A stretch of 64,000 bases of DNA from Nocardioides_C sp963700955 (GTDB taxonomy: Bacteria > Actinomycetota > Actinomycetes > Propionibacteriales > Nocardioidaceae), in NCBI GenBank assembly GCA_963700955.1, contig CAVOZH010000011.1, positions 248,001-312,000 on the forward strand. Direction: 5' to 3'. Shown here piece after piece: positions 48,406 through 57,463 of this stretch (its first letter is position 1; each line of letters starts with the position of its first letter). The notes below the pieces were generated by a model. The model was given only the letters and a program-made list of their open reading frames with translations, ran no database searches and was not told the origin of the DNA. Position numbers and translations under genes: made by a program.

Positions 48406-49887
48406 ATGAGACGCGTGCTGGTTTCCTCGGTCGCCCTGCTCGCCATGGGGGCCACGTGGGTCACCCCGGCCACCGGCGCCGTACCGATCCCACCCGGTCC
48501 CGGCGACTCCTCCGTGTCGCAGTTCCAGGGCAAGGCCGCGACGCCTCACCGCGTGCGCGGCCGGGCAGTCCCGCGGAACCCGTTCCTCGCGCCGAACGGC
48601 CGGAGCAGCATGCACGACGACGCGTACGCCTCGGACGCCTACGCCGGTCCCGGGCCGCTCGGGCGTCACCTCCGGCTCACGAGCGCGACGTACGGCGTCG
48701 AGGAGTGCGCCACGATGGCCTTCGACCGCCGGGGGCGGATCGAGGCTCTGTGCGGCGGCGCCGAGGGGTCGCGGCTGATGCTCCTCGACCCGGACACCCT
48801 CGACATCCTCGCCGCGCATCCTCTGCCGCCACGCAAGGTGAACCCGGAGAAGAGCCCGCTCGAGGACATCTGCGCGGGCGCCTACTTCTACCTCGACCAC
48901 CGCGACCGGGCGGTCATCGCCACCACGAACGCCCAGGTCTGGGTCGTGGGGCAGACCGAGTCGCCGGTGGGCACACGCTTCGAGGTGCAGCGGCAGTACG
49001 ACCTGGCCGCGCACGTCCCGGACGGCGACTGCCTCGTGGCGCTGCTCCCCGACTGGCACGGGCTGGTCTGGTTCGTGACCCAGGAGGGCGGCGTCGGCAC
49101 CGTGAACCCCCGCACCGGCGACGTGCACAGCCTTCGGCTGAAGGGCGAGAAGATCGTGAACTCGTTCGCCACCGACGAGACCGGGGGCGTCTTCATCGTG
49201 AGCGACCACGCGATGTACCGGTTCGACAGCGCTCGTCGCGGCAGGCCACGGGTCACCTGGCGCGAGGCCTACGACCGCGGCTCGGCGCAGAAACCCGGCC
49301 AGCTGTCCCAGGGGTCGGGCACCACGCCGACCCTGGTCGGGCGGGACCTCGTCGTCATCACCGACAACGCCGACCCGCGGATGCGCGTGGTCGCCTTCAA
49401 GCGCACCGCCGACCGCCTGCACCACCGACAGGTCTGCGCCCAGCCCGTCTTCCGCCGAGGACACAGCGCCACCGAGAACAGCATCGTCGCGGTCGGCCGG
49501 GCCGTGCTCGTGGAGAACAACTACGGCTACACGGGCCCGGCCGCCACGATGGACGGCGCGAGCACCACCCCTGGCATCGCCCGGGTCGACCTCGGCCGAC
49601 GCCGCTGCTCGGTGAGATGGACCTCCCTGGAGACCGCCCCCACGTCCGTCCCGAAGGCGTCGCTGTCGAACGGGCTGCTCTACGTCTACGCCAAGCGAGC
49701 CGGCGAGCGGTCGGACCCGTGGTACTTCACGGCGATCGACGTCCGCACCGGTCGCACGGTGTGGCGTCGGCTCACCGGCACCGGGACCCAATGGAACAAC
49801 CACTACGCGGCGATCTACCTAGGACCCGACGGGTCCGCGTACGTCGCAACACTCGCCGGCGTGATCCGCCTGCAGGACGGGAGCTGA
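48406..49887 (+). CDS. Secreted PQQ-like beta-propeller protein, unknown
   Basis: The 493-aa protein has a signal peptide (RRVLVSSVALLAMGATWVTPATG|A) and repeated blades such as DWHGLVWFVTQEGGVGTVNPRTGDV, DETGGVFIVSDHAMYRFD and PDGSAYVATLAGVIRLQDG. These resemble PQQ/YVTN-type propellers without obvious catalytic residues. GGAGG lies 4 nt before ATG 48406. It is the first gene of the operon facing tetR; the SDR follows after 1 nt. It may bind or act on an exported substrate for the SDR pathway, which is inference. Confidence 0.72.
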   Translation: MRRVLVSSVALLAMGATWVTPATGAVPIPPGPGDSSVSQFQGKAATPHRVRGRAVPRNPFLAPNGRSSMHDDAYASDAYAGPGPLGRHLRLTSATYGVEECATMAFDRRGRIEALCGGAEGSRLMLLDPDTLDILAAHPLPPRKVNPEKSPLEDICAGAYFYLDHRDRAVIATTNAQVWVVGQTESPVGTRFEVQRQYDLAAHVPDGDCLVALLPDWHGLVWFVTQEGGVGTVNPRTGDVHSLRLKGEKIVNSFATDETGGVFIVSDHAMYRFDSARRGRPRVTWREAYDRGSAQKPGQLSQGSGTTPTLVGRDLVVITDNADPRMRVVAFKRTADRLHHRQVCAQPVFRRGHSATENSIVAVGRAVLVENNYGYTGPAATMDGASTTPGIARVDLGRRRCSVRWTSLETAPTSVPKASLSNGLLYVYAKRAGERSDPWYFTAIDVRTGRTVWRRLTGTGTQWNNHYAAIYLGPDGSAYVATLAGVIRLQDGS

Positions 49888-49888
49888 G

Positions 49889-50761
49889 ATGAGCACCTAC
49901 GTCGTCACCGGAGCCGAGTCCGGCATCGGCGCCGCGACAGCACGGCTGCTGCGTGAGCAGGGGCATCGGGTGATCGGGGTGGACCGTACCCCCTCCGACG
50001 TCACCGCCGACCTGTCCACGCCGCAGGGTCGTGAGGACGTGATCCGGCGGGTCGGCGATCTCGCCCCGAACGGCATCGCGGGCTTCGTTCCCTGCGCCGG
50101 GGTGGCCGGCCTGACAGGGGTGGACCCCCGGCTCGTGGTCTCCGTGAACTACTTCGGGGCGATCGACGTACTGACGGGGCTGCAGCCGCTCCTCGCACAG
50201 GCGGCCTCGAACGGCGAGCAGCCGGCCGTCGTACTGCTGTCGTCCAACTCGGTGACCTGCCAGCCCGGCTGGGCCTCGGACGTCGCCGCCGCCTGCCTCG
50301 ATCACGACGAGGAGAAGGCACGTGGGGAGGCAGCGGGTCTACAGGCCGTCAACGTCTACCCCGCGACGAAGGCGGCACTGGCCTACTGGTCACGGCGCGA
50401 GGGCATCAAACCGGCCTGGGTCGGCGCCGGCATCCGCATCAACGCCGTCGCCCCGGGCCTGATCGCCACCGCGATGACCGAGCAGCTGCGCAAGGACCCC
50501 GAGCTCGGCGTCTTCGCCGACGCCTACCCGAGCGCGCTCGGCCGACCGGGACGCCCGGAAGAGGTGGCCGCCACCATCGGCTTCCTGCTCTCGGAGCAGG
50601 CCGGCCTGATCGTCGGCACCACCGTCTTCGTCGACGGTGGCACCGACGCGATCATGCACCCGCTGAAGCCGGAGGGCATGAACGTCCCTCCGATCGCGAT
50701 GAGCGTCGCGCAGAAGCTCGCCGGAGTCGCCACCAAGGTCCAGGCGCTCCGGAAGCGCTGA
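49889..50761 (+). CDS. Short-chain dehydrogenase/reductase
   Basis: The 290-aa classical SDR has YVVTGAESGIGAATARLL (TGxxxGIG), VPCAGVAG in place of NNAG, VLLSSNS, the catalytic YPATK, and RINAVAPGLIATAMTEQL, like 3-alpha-hydroxysteroid dehydrogenase/carbonyl reductase relatives. VDGGTDAI closes the cofactor domain. It lies 1 nt after the propeller gene. The substrate may be a steroid or other alicyclic alcohol; this is inferred only from subgroup resemblance. Confidence 0.87.
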   Translation: MSTYVVTGAESGIGAATARLLREQGHRVIGVDRTPSDVTADLSTPQGREDVIRRVGDLAPNGIAGFVPCAGVAGLTGVDPRLVVSVNYFGAIDVLTGLQPLLAQAASNGEQPAVVLLSSNSVTCQPGWASDVAAACLDHDEEKARGEAAGLQAVNVYPATKAALAYWSRREGIKPAWVGAGIRINAVAPGLIATAMTEQLRKDPELGVFADAYPSALGRPGRPEEVAATIGFLLSEQAGLIVGTTVFVDGGTDAIMHPLKPEGMNVPPIAMSVAQKLAGVATKVQALRKR

Positions 50762-50774
50762 CGCCCCGCGTCAG
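50758..50774. terminator. Hairpin spanning two convergent stop codons
   Basis: CTGACGC-CCC-GCGTCAG includes the SDR TGA (50759-50761) in one arm and the bkdC TGA (50771-50773) in the other. Confidence 0.55.
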
Positions 50775-52198
50775 AACATCAGGGAGTTCGCCGGGTCCTC
50801 GAGGATCGCCGCGACGTCGGCGAGGAAGCGCGAGCCCTTCTCGCCGTCGACCAGCCGGTGGTCGAACGACAGCGCGAGCGTCGTCACGGACCTGATCGCG
50901 ATCTTGTCCCTGCCGTTCTTCGTGCGGACCCACGGCTGCTTGCGGACCGCACCGAAGCACAGGATCGCCGACTCACCCGGGTTGATGATCGGCGTGCCCG
51001 CGTCGACCCCGAAGACGCCGACGTTCGTGATCGTGAACGACCCGCCGCTCATCTCCGCCGGTTGTGTCCTGCCCTCGCGGGCGGTCGCCGCCAGCGCGTT
51101 GATCGCCTGGGCGAGCTCGACCATCGACAGCTGGTCGGCGTCCTTGACGTTCGGCACGACCAGCCCACGCGGGGTGGCCGCGGCGATGCCGAGGTTCACG
51201 TAGTTCTTGAACACGACCTCCCCGGCCGCCTCGTCCCAGGTCGCGTTGACCTCCGGCGTACGACGGGCGGCGAGGATGACCGCACGGGCCACGACGAGCA
51301 GGGGCGAGACCTTCACGTCGCGGAAGTCGCGGTGGGAGCGCAGCTTCTCGACGTACTTCATCGTCTTCGTGACGTCGACGGTGATCCACTCGGTGACGTG
51401 CGGGGAGGTGAACGCGGAGTCCACCATCGCCTGCGCCATCATCTTGCGGACGCCCTTGATCGGCTCGCGCCGCTCCCGTTCGCCGGTCGGGGCCGGCCGC
51501 ACGGCGACAGGCTCGACCGCCTCGACGACAGAGCTCGCCGAGCCCGCGCCACCGCGGGCGCCCTCCACGTCGGCGCGGGTGACCGTGCCGTTGGGACCCG
51601 TCGGGGTCACCGAGCGCAGGTCGACGCCCAGGTCCTTGGCGAGCTTGCGCACCGGCGGCTTGGCGAGCACCTGGACGTTCGAGCCGTTGCCCTCGGACGC
51701 GACGTGGGCCGAGTGCGCGGGCACGGCCGGCTCGTCGGACTCGGCGACGGCCTGCGACTGGGCACCGCCCGGCGCGAACGCGCCCTGCACCTGCAGCTGC
51801 GTCGCGGCACCGGCGTCGGTCGCCGGGCTCGCACTGCCCTTGCGGGGACGGCGCTTCGCCTCGACGGTCCGCGGGCCGTAGCCGACCAGCGTCTTCATCG
51901 GCGGCTCGTCACCCTCGTCGGCGGCGGGCTCTGCCGGCGCCGGCGCGGGCGCTGCTGCCTCGGCGACGTCACCGATCGCGATGATCGGAGTGCCGACCTC
52001 GACGGTCTCGCCCTCCTCTACGAGGATCGCCGACACCGTGCCGGCGAACGGCGAGGGCAGCTCGACGAGCGACTTGGCCGTCTCGATCTCGACGACGATG
52101 TCGTTGATCTTGACGGTGTCTCCGACCTTGACCTTCCAGGAGACGATCTCGGCCTCGGTCAGACCCTCTCCGGGGTCGGGAAGCTTGTACTCAGGCAT
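50771..52198 (-). CDS. bkdC: Dihydrolipoamide acyltransferase E2 of branched-chain 2-oxoacid dehydrogenase
   Basis: The 475-aa protein has one lipoyl domain (1-78, lipoyl Lys K42 in EIETAKSLVEL), an Ala/Pro linker, a peripheral-subunit-binding domain (about 178-215; KPPVRKLAKDLGVDLRSVTPTGPNGTVTRADV) and a catalytic domain with H447xxxD451G in SFDHRLVDGEKG. It transfers the acyl group to CoA. It is last in an E1alpha-E1beta-E2 operon; no E3 gene is present here. Branched-chain rather than pyruvate specificity is inferred from subunit pattern. Confidence 0.9.
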   Translation of the reverse strand: MPEYKLPDPGEGLTEAEIVSWKVKVGDTVKINDIVVEIETAKSLVELPSPFAGTVSAILVEEGETVEVGTPIIAIGDVAEAAAPAPAPAEPAADEGDEPPMKTLVGYGPRTVEAKRRPRKGSASPATDAGAATQLQVQGAFAPGGAQSQAVAESDEPAVPAHSAHVASEGNGSNVQVLAKPPVRKLAKDLGVDLRSVTPTGPNGTVTRADVEGARGGAGSASSVVEAVEPVAVRPAPTGERERREPIKGVRKMMAQAMVDSAFTSPHVTEWITVDVTKTMKYVEKLRSHRDFRDVKVSPLLVVARAVILAARRTPEVNATWDEAAGEVVFKNYVNLGIAAATPRGLVVPNVKDADQLSMVELAQAINALAATAREGRTQPAEMSGGSFTITNVGVFGVDAGTPIINPGESAILCFGAVRKQPWVRTKNGRDKIAIRSVTTLALSFDHRLVDGEKGSRFLADVAAILEDPANSLMF

Positions 52199-52214
52199 CT
52201 ACGGTCTCCCGTGG

Positions 52215-53201
52215 TCAGAAGGCGAGGGAGCGGTCGACGGCGTCGAGCACCCGGTCGAGGTCGGGGAGCCACTCCTCCTCGATCCGGCTCGGTGGGTAGG
52301 GCGTGTCGAAACCGCCCACCCGCAGCACCGGCGCCTCGAGGTTGAAGAAGCACTCCTCGGTGATGCGTGCCGCGATCTCCGAGCCCATGCCGAGGTTCAC
52401 GTGCGCCTCGTGGGCGACGACGGCTCGGCCGGTCTTGCGGACCGAGGCGAGCACCGGCTCCATGTCGAGCGGCGAGAGCGTCCGCAGGTCGATGACCTCG
52501 ATGCTCTTGCCCTCACCGGCCGCGGCCTCCGCGCTCTGCATGCAGGTCTTCACCATCGGGCCGTAGGCCAGCAGCGTGAGGTCGCTGCCCTCGCGCACGA
52601 CGCGGGAGCTGAACAGCGGGTCGGCGTCGGCGAGCGTCATCGACTCATCGAGCTCGGCCTTGTCGGCGTGGTACTGCCGCTTCGGCTCGAGGAAGACGAC
52701 CGGGTCGTCGCAGGCGATCGCCTGCTGGATCATGAAGTAGCCGTCGACGGGGTTCGAGCAGGCGACGACCTTGAGGCCGGGCGTGTGCGCGAACTGCGCC
52801 TCAGGGCTCTCGCTGTGGTGCTCGACCGCGCCGATGCCGCCGCCGAACGGGATCCGGATGACGATCGGCATCTTGACCTTGCCCTGGCTGCGGAAGTGGA
52901 TCTTCGCGACCTGGCTGACGATCTGGTCGTAGGCGGGGTAGACGAAGCCGTCGAACTGGATCTCGCACACAGGGCGGTAGCCGCGCATCGCGAGACCGAC
53001 CGCCGTGCCGAGGATGCCGGACTCCGCGAGCGGGGTGTCGATCACCCGGTCCTCGCCGAAGTCCTTCTGGAGGCCGTCGGTGATGCGGAAGACGCCACCG
53101 AGCTTGCCGACGTCCTCGCCCATGACGACGACCTTGGGGTCCTTCTCCATCGCGGCGCGAAGGCCGGCGTTGAGGCCCTTCGCAAGGGTGATCTTCGCCA
53201 T
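52215..53201 (-). CDS. bkdB: Branched-chain 2-oxoacid dehydrogenase E1 beta
   Basis: The 328-aa protein shows GLRAAMEKDPKVVVMGEDVGKLGGVFRIT, DTPLAESGILGTAVGLAMRG, RIPFGGGIGAVEHHSESPEA and the C-terminal GGFDTPYPPSRIEEEWLPD. With E1alpha it decarboxylates branched 2-oxoacids and reductively acylates lipoyl-E2. Its ATG shares one base with the bkdA stop (TGATG). Confidence 0.93.
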   Translation of the reverse strand: MAKITLAKGLNAGLRAAMEKDPKVVVMGEDVGKLGGVFRITDGLQKDFGEDRVIDTPLAESGILGTAVGLAMRGYRPVCEIQFDGFVYPAYDQIVSQVAKIHFRSQGKVKMPIVIRIPFGGGIGAVEHHSESPEAQFAHTPGLKVVACSNPVDGYFMIQQAIACDDPVVFLEPKRQYHADKAELDESMTLADADPLFSSRVVREGSDLTLLAYGPMVKTCMQSAEAAAGEGKSIEVIDLRTLSPLDMEPVLASVRKTGRAVVAHEAHVNLGMGSEIAARITEECFFNLEAPVLRVGGFDTPYPPSRIEEEWLPDLDRVLDAVDRSLAF

Positions 53202-54361
53202 CAGTGCCTCACTCCCTCGAAAGACGCGAGGTAGGCCGCGTAGGACTCCCTCTGTGCTGCCAGCTCAGGGGTCTGGTCGACGTACACGTGGTCGAAGACG
53301 CTGAGCGGGTCAGGCTCCGGCAGGGCCTTGCAGCCCTCGCGCAGGTGGTGACCGAGCTGCTCGGCCTCCTCCTCCACGGCGTCGAAGAAGTCCTGGTCGG
53401 CGATGCCGTTGCGGGTGAGGTACACCTTCACGCGGGCGATCGGGTCCTTGAGCTTCCAGTTCTCGACGTCGGAGGAGAGCCGGTAGCGCGTCGGGTCGTC
53501 GGTCGTCGTGTGGGCACCCATGCGGTAGGTGTACGCCTCGACGAAGGTCGGCCCGCTGCCCTCGTGGGCACGCTCCAGCGCGGCCTTGGTGACCGCGTAG
53601 CAGGCGAGGACGTCGTTGCCGTCGACGCGGACGCCGGGGAAGCCGAAGCCGAGAGCGCGCTGGTAGAGCGGGATCCGGGTCTGCCGCTCGATCGGCTCGG
53701 AGATCGCCCACTGGTTGTTCTGGCAGAAGAACACCACGGGGGCGTTGTAGGACGCGGCGAAGATGAACGACTCGTTGACGTCGCCCTGACTGCTGGCGCC
53801 GTCACCGAAGTAGGCGACGACCGCGGAGTCGCGCTCCGCGTCACCCGTGCCGACTACGCCGTCGCGCTGCATGCCCATGGCGTAGCCGACCGCGTGCAGG
53901 GTCTGCGCGCCGATGACGATCGTGTAGAGCCCGAAGTTGTTGGCGTTCGGGTCCCAGCCGCCCTGGTCGACACCGCGGAACAGCCCGAGCAGGCGCAGCG
54001 GGTCGAGGTCGCGGCACCAGGCGACGCCGTGCTCGCGGTACGTCGGGAAGACGAAGTCCTGCGGCGCGAGCGCCCGGCCGGAGCCGATCTGCGCGGCCTC
54101 CTGGCCGAGGAGCTGTGCCCAGATGCCCAGCTCGCCGTGGCGCTGCAGCGCGGTGGCCTCCACGTCGATCCGACGGGTCAGGACCATGTCGCGGTAGAAG
54201 CCCTTGATCGCCTCGTCGTCGAGGTCGAAGGAGAACTCGGGGTGCTCGATCCGCTCGCCCTCGGGCGTCAGCAGCTGCACCAGCTCGGGGCCGCCGTCCG
54301 CGTGGCTTGGCCCGAAGACCTCACCGAGGTCGGGGCCGAACTCTGTCTTGCTCTCTGTCAC
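53201..54361 (-). CDS. bkdA: Branched-chain 2-oxoacid dehydrogenase E1 alpha
   Basis: The 386-aa protein contains the thiamine-diphosphate motif FGDGASSQGDVNESFIFA ... CQNNQWAIS, the phosphorylation-loop-like YRMGAHTTTDDPTRYR and an N-terminal helical arm. GTG 54361 (VTESKTEF) is chosen because AAGGAG lies 5 nt upstream; it overlaps the stop of a 59-codon ORF in another frame by GTGA. It is first of bkdABC. Confidence 0.92.
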   Translation of the reverse strand: MTESKTEFGPDLGEVFGPSHADGGPELVQLLTPEGERIEHPEFSFDLDDEAIKGFYRDMVLTRRIDVEATALQRHGELGIWAQLLGQEAAQIGSGRALAPQDFVFPTYREHGVAWCRDLDPLRLLGLFRGVDQGGWDPNANNFGLYTIVIGAQTLHAVGYAMGMQRDGVVGTGDAERDSAVVAYFGDGASSQGDVNESFIFAASYNAPVVFFCQNNQWAISEPIERQTRIPLYQRALGFGFPGVRVDGNDVLACYAVTKAALERAHEGSGPTFVEAYTYRMGAHTTTDDPTRYRLSSDVENWKLKDPIARVKVYLTRNGIADQDFFDAVEEEAEQLGHHLREGCKALPEPDPLSVFDHVYVDQTPELAAQRESYAAYLASFEGVRH

Positions 54362-54537
54362 CTGCACTCCTTGGAGTCGTCGGCGATCGGGGTCTCCGTC
54401 GCCGGCTGGAGTTCACGACCGTGCGCGATGTTGCGCGGGGGTGGTGCGCAGTAGTCGTGCCGGTCGATCTTGTCGTGTGTCGGGGTGCTGCTCGGGGTGG
54501 TCGCTGTGACCGGCGACACACCGATCTCAGTGGACAT
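54358..54537 (-). CDS. Candidate 59-aa small protein overlapping the bkdA start
   Basis: ATG 54537 opens 59 codons (MSTEIGVSPVTATTPSS ... DDSKECR) ending in a TGA that overlaps the bkdA GTG. About 85% of codons end in G or C, as in real genes here. The product is polar, Thr/Pro-rich, with two Cys and no membrane segment. The bkdA ribosome site (AAGGAG) lies inside its last codons, so translation would be coupled. It could be a small partner protein or a regulatory upstream ORF. The rest of the gap to 54693 contains TAACTT (54538-54543, minus) and no other coding signal. Confidence 0.45.
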   Translation of the reverse strand: MSTEIGVSPVTATTPSSTPTHDKIDRHDYCAPPPRNIAHGRELQPATETPIADDSKECR

Positions 54538-54693
54538 AAGTTACCGACAATCCGACGCCTCGCCTAATCGACGCAGGCGACGACGAGCCGCTCGTTCAGG
54601 TTGGCAGGATCTCGAGACAACTTGTCCGAAACCCGCGCGACGGGCGGGCCGCCCGACCCCTAACCTTGTCAGGAGTCAAAGGACAGGACGGTC

Positions 54694-55707
54694 ATGGCAC
54701 AGACGCTCACCCCCAGCACGCCGCTGAAAGCGGCACCCTCCGTCGGAGTGGTGGTCGTCGCGCTCGGGATCGTGTACGTCGTGTGGGGGTCGACCTACCT
54801 CGGCATCCGGGTCGTCGTCCACGAGGCGCCCCCACTGACGGCGATGGGGCTGCGGTTCACGACGGCCGGCCTGCTGCTCGGGCTCGTCCTCGCCGTCAAG
54901 GGCGGCTGGCGCCGCGTGGTGGTCCGTCCCCGCGAGATCGCCGGGGCGGCGCTCCTCGGCCTGATGCTGCCGATGCTCGGCAACGGCCTCGTGTCGGTGG
55001 GCGAGAACATGGGCGCCCCGTCGGGCGCGACGGCACTCCTGATCGCGATCGCACCGCTGATCATCGTGATCTTCCGCGCCCTGAGCGGTGACCGTCCCAA
55101 GGCACTGTCGGTGGCCGGTGTGCTCCTCGGCTTCGCGGGTCTGGCCTACCTGGTCCTCGCGGGGCGCGGGAGCGGCGGCGACCTCCCGCTCGTTCCGGCG
55201 TTGATCATCCTGTTCGCCGCCACCTGCTGGGGCTTCGGCTCCTTCATCCAGCCGCGCCTGGTGCTTCCCCAGGACGTCTTCGTCACCACGGTGTACGAGA
55301 TGTTCTGCGGCGGCCTGATCATGGTCACCGTCGGGGTCCTGTCAGGCGAGAAGTTCACCGCCGACTACAGCCTGAAGACCTGGGGCGCGCTCTCCTACCT
55401 CGTGGTCTTCGGCTCGATGCTCGCCTTCACCGCCTACGTCTGGCTCCTCGCGAACGCGCCGATCTCCCTGGTCGCCACCTACGCCTACGTCAACCCGGTC
55501 GTCGCGGTGTTCCTCGGCTGGCTGATCCTCGGCGAGACCGTCACCGCGCCCATCGTGGTCGGAGGCGGCATCGTGGTGCTCGCCGTGGCGATCGTCATCA
55601 CGGCCGAACGGCCCCGGCGCAAGCCACTTCCGGAGACCCCGGCGCCGGAGACGGTCCAGGCAGTACTTTCGCCTCATGGCGAAGCAGAGCCCGTCGACGC
55701 CGACTGA
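54694..55707 (+). CDS. EamA/DMT-superfamily transporter
   Basis: The 337-aa protein has ten membrane segments in two EamA repeats: VYVVWGSTYLGIRVVVHEAPPLTAMGLRF in the first and LLANAPISLVATYAYVNPVVAVFLGWLILGE in the second. It is an RhaT/YedA-type exporter of metabolites or amino acids; the substrate is unknown. The C-terminal 30 residues are Pro/Glu-rich and overlap the SulP gene. Confidence 0.9.
   Translation: MAQTLTPSTPLKAAPSVGVVVVALGIVYVVWGSTYLGIRVVVHEAPPLTAMGLRFTTAGLLLGLVLAVKGGWRRVVVRPREIAGAALLGLMLPMLGNGLVSVGENMGAPSGATALLIAIAPLIIVIFRALSGDRPKALSVAGVLLGFAGLAYLVLAGRGSGGDLPLVPALIILFAATCWGFGSFIQPRLVLPQDVFVTTVYEMFCGGLIMVTVGVLSGEKFTADYSLKTWGALSYLVVFGSMLAFTAYVWLLANAPISLVATYAYVNPVVAVFLGWLILGETVTAPIVVGGGIVVLAVAIVITAERPRRKPLPETPAPETVQAVLSPHGEAEPVDAD
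55664..55669 (+). promoter_or_regulatory. -10 element (TACTTT) of the SulP gene, inside the EamA gene
   Basis: TACTTT ends 6 nt before ATG 55676 and lies within the last 50 nt of the EamA gene. Confidence 0.6.
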
Positions 55708-57433
55708 CCGGCTGGCCTCGCTCGCCCCGAACCTCTGGACCCTCCTTCACTACGACCGCCGGTGGCTACGCGGCGACGTGCTCGCCGGCGTCACGGTCGC
55801 GGCCTACCTCGTGCCCCAGGTCATGGCGTACGCCGAGGTCGCGGGGCTCCCCGCGGTGGTCGGCCTGTGGGCGGTCGTGGGGCCGCTGCTCGTGTACGCC
55901 GTCCTCGGCGCCTCCCGGCAGCTGTCGATCGGACCCGAGTCGACCACCGCCCTGCTGACTGCCGCGGCGGTCGCCGCCGTCGCCGGGAGCGACCCTGACC
56001 GCTACGCGTCGCTCGCCGCCGCGCTCGCCCTCGCCGTGGGAGCGGTCTGCCTCCTCGGCTTCGTCGGCCGCCTCGGCTTCCTCGCCGACCTGCTGTCGCG
56101 TCCGGTCCTCGTGGGGTACATGGCCGGCATCGCCGTCCTCATGATCATCAGCCAGCTCGGCAAGCTCATTGGGATGTCCGTCGGCGGTGACACCCCCTTG
56201 CAGCAGGCGTCGTACACGCTGACCCACCTCGACGAGGTCCAGCTCGCAACCCTCGCGATGGCCGCCGCGGTCCTCGTGCTCCTGCTGCTCGGGCAGCGAT
56301 ACCGGCCGCGCTGGCCGAACCCGCTGCTCGTGATGCTGCTCGCCGCGGCAGCCGTCGAGGTCTTCGACCTGGGCGCGCACGGCATCAAGACGGTCGGCAC
56401 GATCCCGGCGGGGCTCCCGATGCCGGGGCTGCCGGACGTCGAGCCGAGCCTCATGCTCGAGCTCGCCCCGGCGGCGATCGGGCTCGCGATCGTCGGCTAC
56501 ACCGACAACGTCCTCACCGGCCGGGCCTTCGCCGGCCGCCACCACGAGCGCATCGACGCGAACCAGGAGTTCCTCGCCCTCGGCGCGTCCAACATCGCCT
56601 CGGGGCTCTTCCACTCCTTCCCGGTGAGCAGCAGCGGCAGCCGCACGGTCATCGGCGACACCCTGGGCAGCCGCAGCCAGCTCTACTCGCTGGTGGCGCT
56701 CGCCATGGTGCTGCTCACGATGTTCTTCCTCGGGCCGGTGCTCGCGGCCTTCCCGTTGGCTGCCCTCGGCGGCGTGGTGGTGTACGCGGCGATCCGGCTC
56801 ATCGACGTGCCCGAGCTGCGCCGGATCGCGAGCTTCCGCCGCAGCGAGCTGGCGCTGGCGCTGATCACCACCACGTCGGTGCTGCTGCTCGGCGTTCTCC
56901 CCGGCATCGGGGTCGCGATCGGGCTCTCGATCCTCGACATGCTGCGGCGGGTCGCCCGGCCCCACGACGGCATCCTCGGCTACGTCCCGGACGTCCCCGG
57001 CATGCACGACATCGACGACTACCCCGAGGCCCAGCGCGTGCCCGGGCTGGTCGTCTACCGGTACGACTCGCCGCTGTTCTTCGCCAACGCCAACGACTTC
57101 ACCAGGCGAGCGCTCTCGGCGGTCGACGACTCGGAGACCCCGGTCGAGTGGTTCCTGCTCAACGCGGAGGCGAACATCGAGGTGGACCTCACCGGCGTGG
57201 ACGCCCTCGACGAAGTACGTCGGACGCTGACCGACCGCGGCATCGTCTTCGCGATGGCTCGGGTGAAGCAGGACCTGCGCGACGACCTCGACGCCGCCGG
57301 CTTCGTCGACAAGGTCGGCCAGGACCGGGTCTTCATGACGCTGCCCACGGCGGTGGCCGCCTATGCCGAGGAGTACCGCTCGCGACACGGCGAGCCGCCG
57401 CCCGGCGTACACATCCCCCGGCCGCCCGCGTGA
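55676..57433 (+). CDS. SulP-family anion transporter with STAS domain
   Basis: The 585-aa protein has the SulP core (DVLAGVTVAAYLVPQVMAYAEVAGLPAVVGLW, SRQLSIGPEST, FHSFPVSSSGSRTVIGDTLGSRSQLYSLVALAMV) and a C-terminal STAS domain (about 440-560; PGLVVYRYDSPLFFANANDF, LNAEANIEVDLTGVDALDEV). Substrates in the family are sulfate, bicarbonate or dicarboxylates. The start overlaps the EamA gene by 32 nt and has its own leaderless -10. Confidence 0.92.
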   Translation: MAKQSPSTPTDRLASLAPNLWTLLHYDRRWLRGDVLAGVTVAAYLVPQVMAYAEVAGLPAVVGLWAVVGPLLVYAVLGASRQLSIGPESTTALLTAAAVAAVAGSDPDRYASLAAALALAVGAVCLLGFVGRLGFLADLLSRPVLVGYMAGIAVLMIISQLGKLIGMSVGGDTPLQQASYTLTHLDEVQLATLAMAAAVLVLLLLGQRYRPRWPNPLLVMLLAAAAVEVFDLGAHGIKTVGTIPAGLPMPGLPDVEPSLMLELAPAAIGLAIVGYTDNVLTGRAFAGRHHERIDANQEFLALGASNIASGLFHSFPVSSSGSRTVIGDTLGSRSQLYSLVALAMVLLTMFFLGPVLAAFPLAALGGVVVYAAIRLIDVPELRRIASFRRSELALALITTTSVLLLGVLPGIGVAIGLSILDMLRRVARPHDGILGYVPDVPGMHDIDDYPEAQRVPGLVVYRYDSPLFFANANDFTRRALSAVDDSETPVEWFLLNAEANIEVDLTGVDALDEVRRTLTDRGIVFAMARVKQDLRDDLDAAGFVDKVGQDRVFMTLPTAVAAYAEEYRSRHGEPPPGVHIPRPPA

Positions 57434-57451
57434 CGCCCGACCGGGGCTGGC

Positions 57452-57457
57452 TACCCT
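57452..57457 (+). promoter_or_regulatory. -10 element (TACCCT), leaderless SRPBCC gene
   Basis: TACCCT ends 6 nt before ATG 57464. Confidence 0.6.
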
Positions 57458-57463
57458 GACTTC

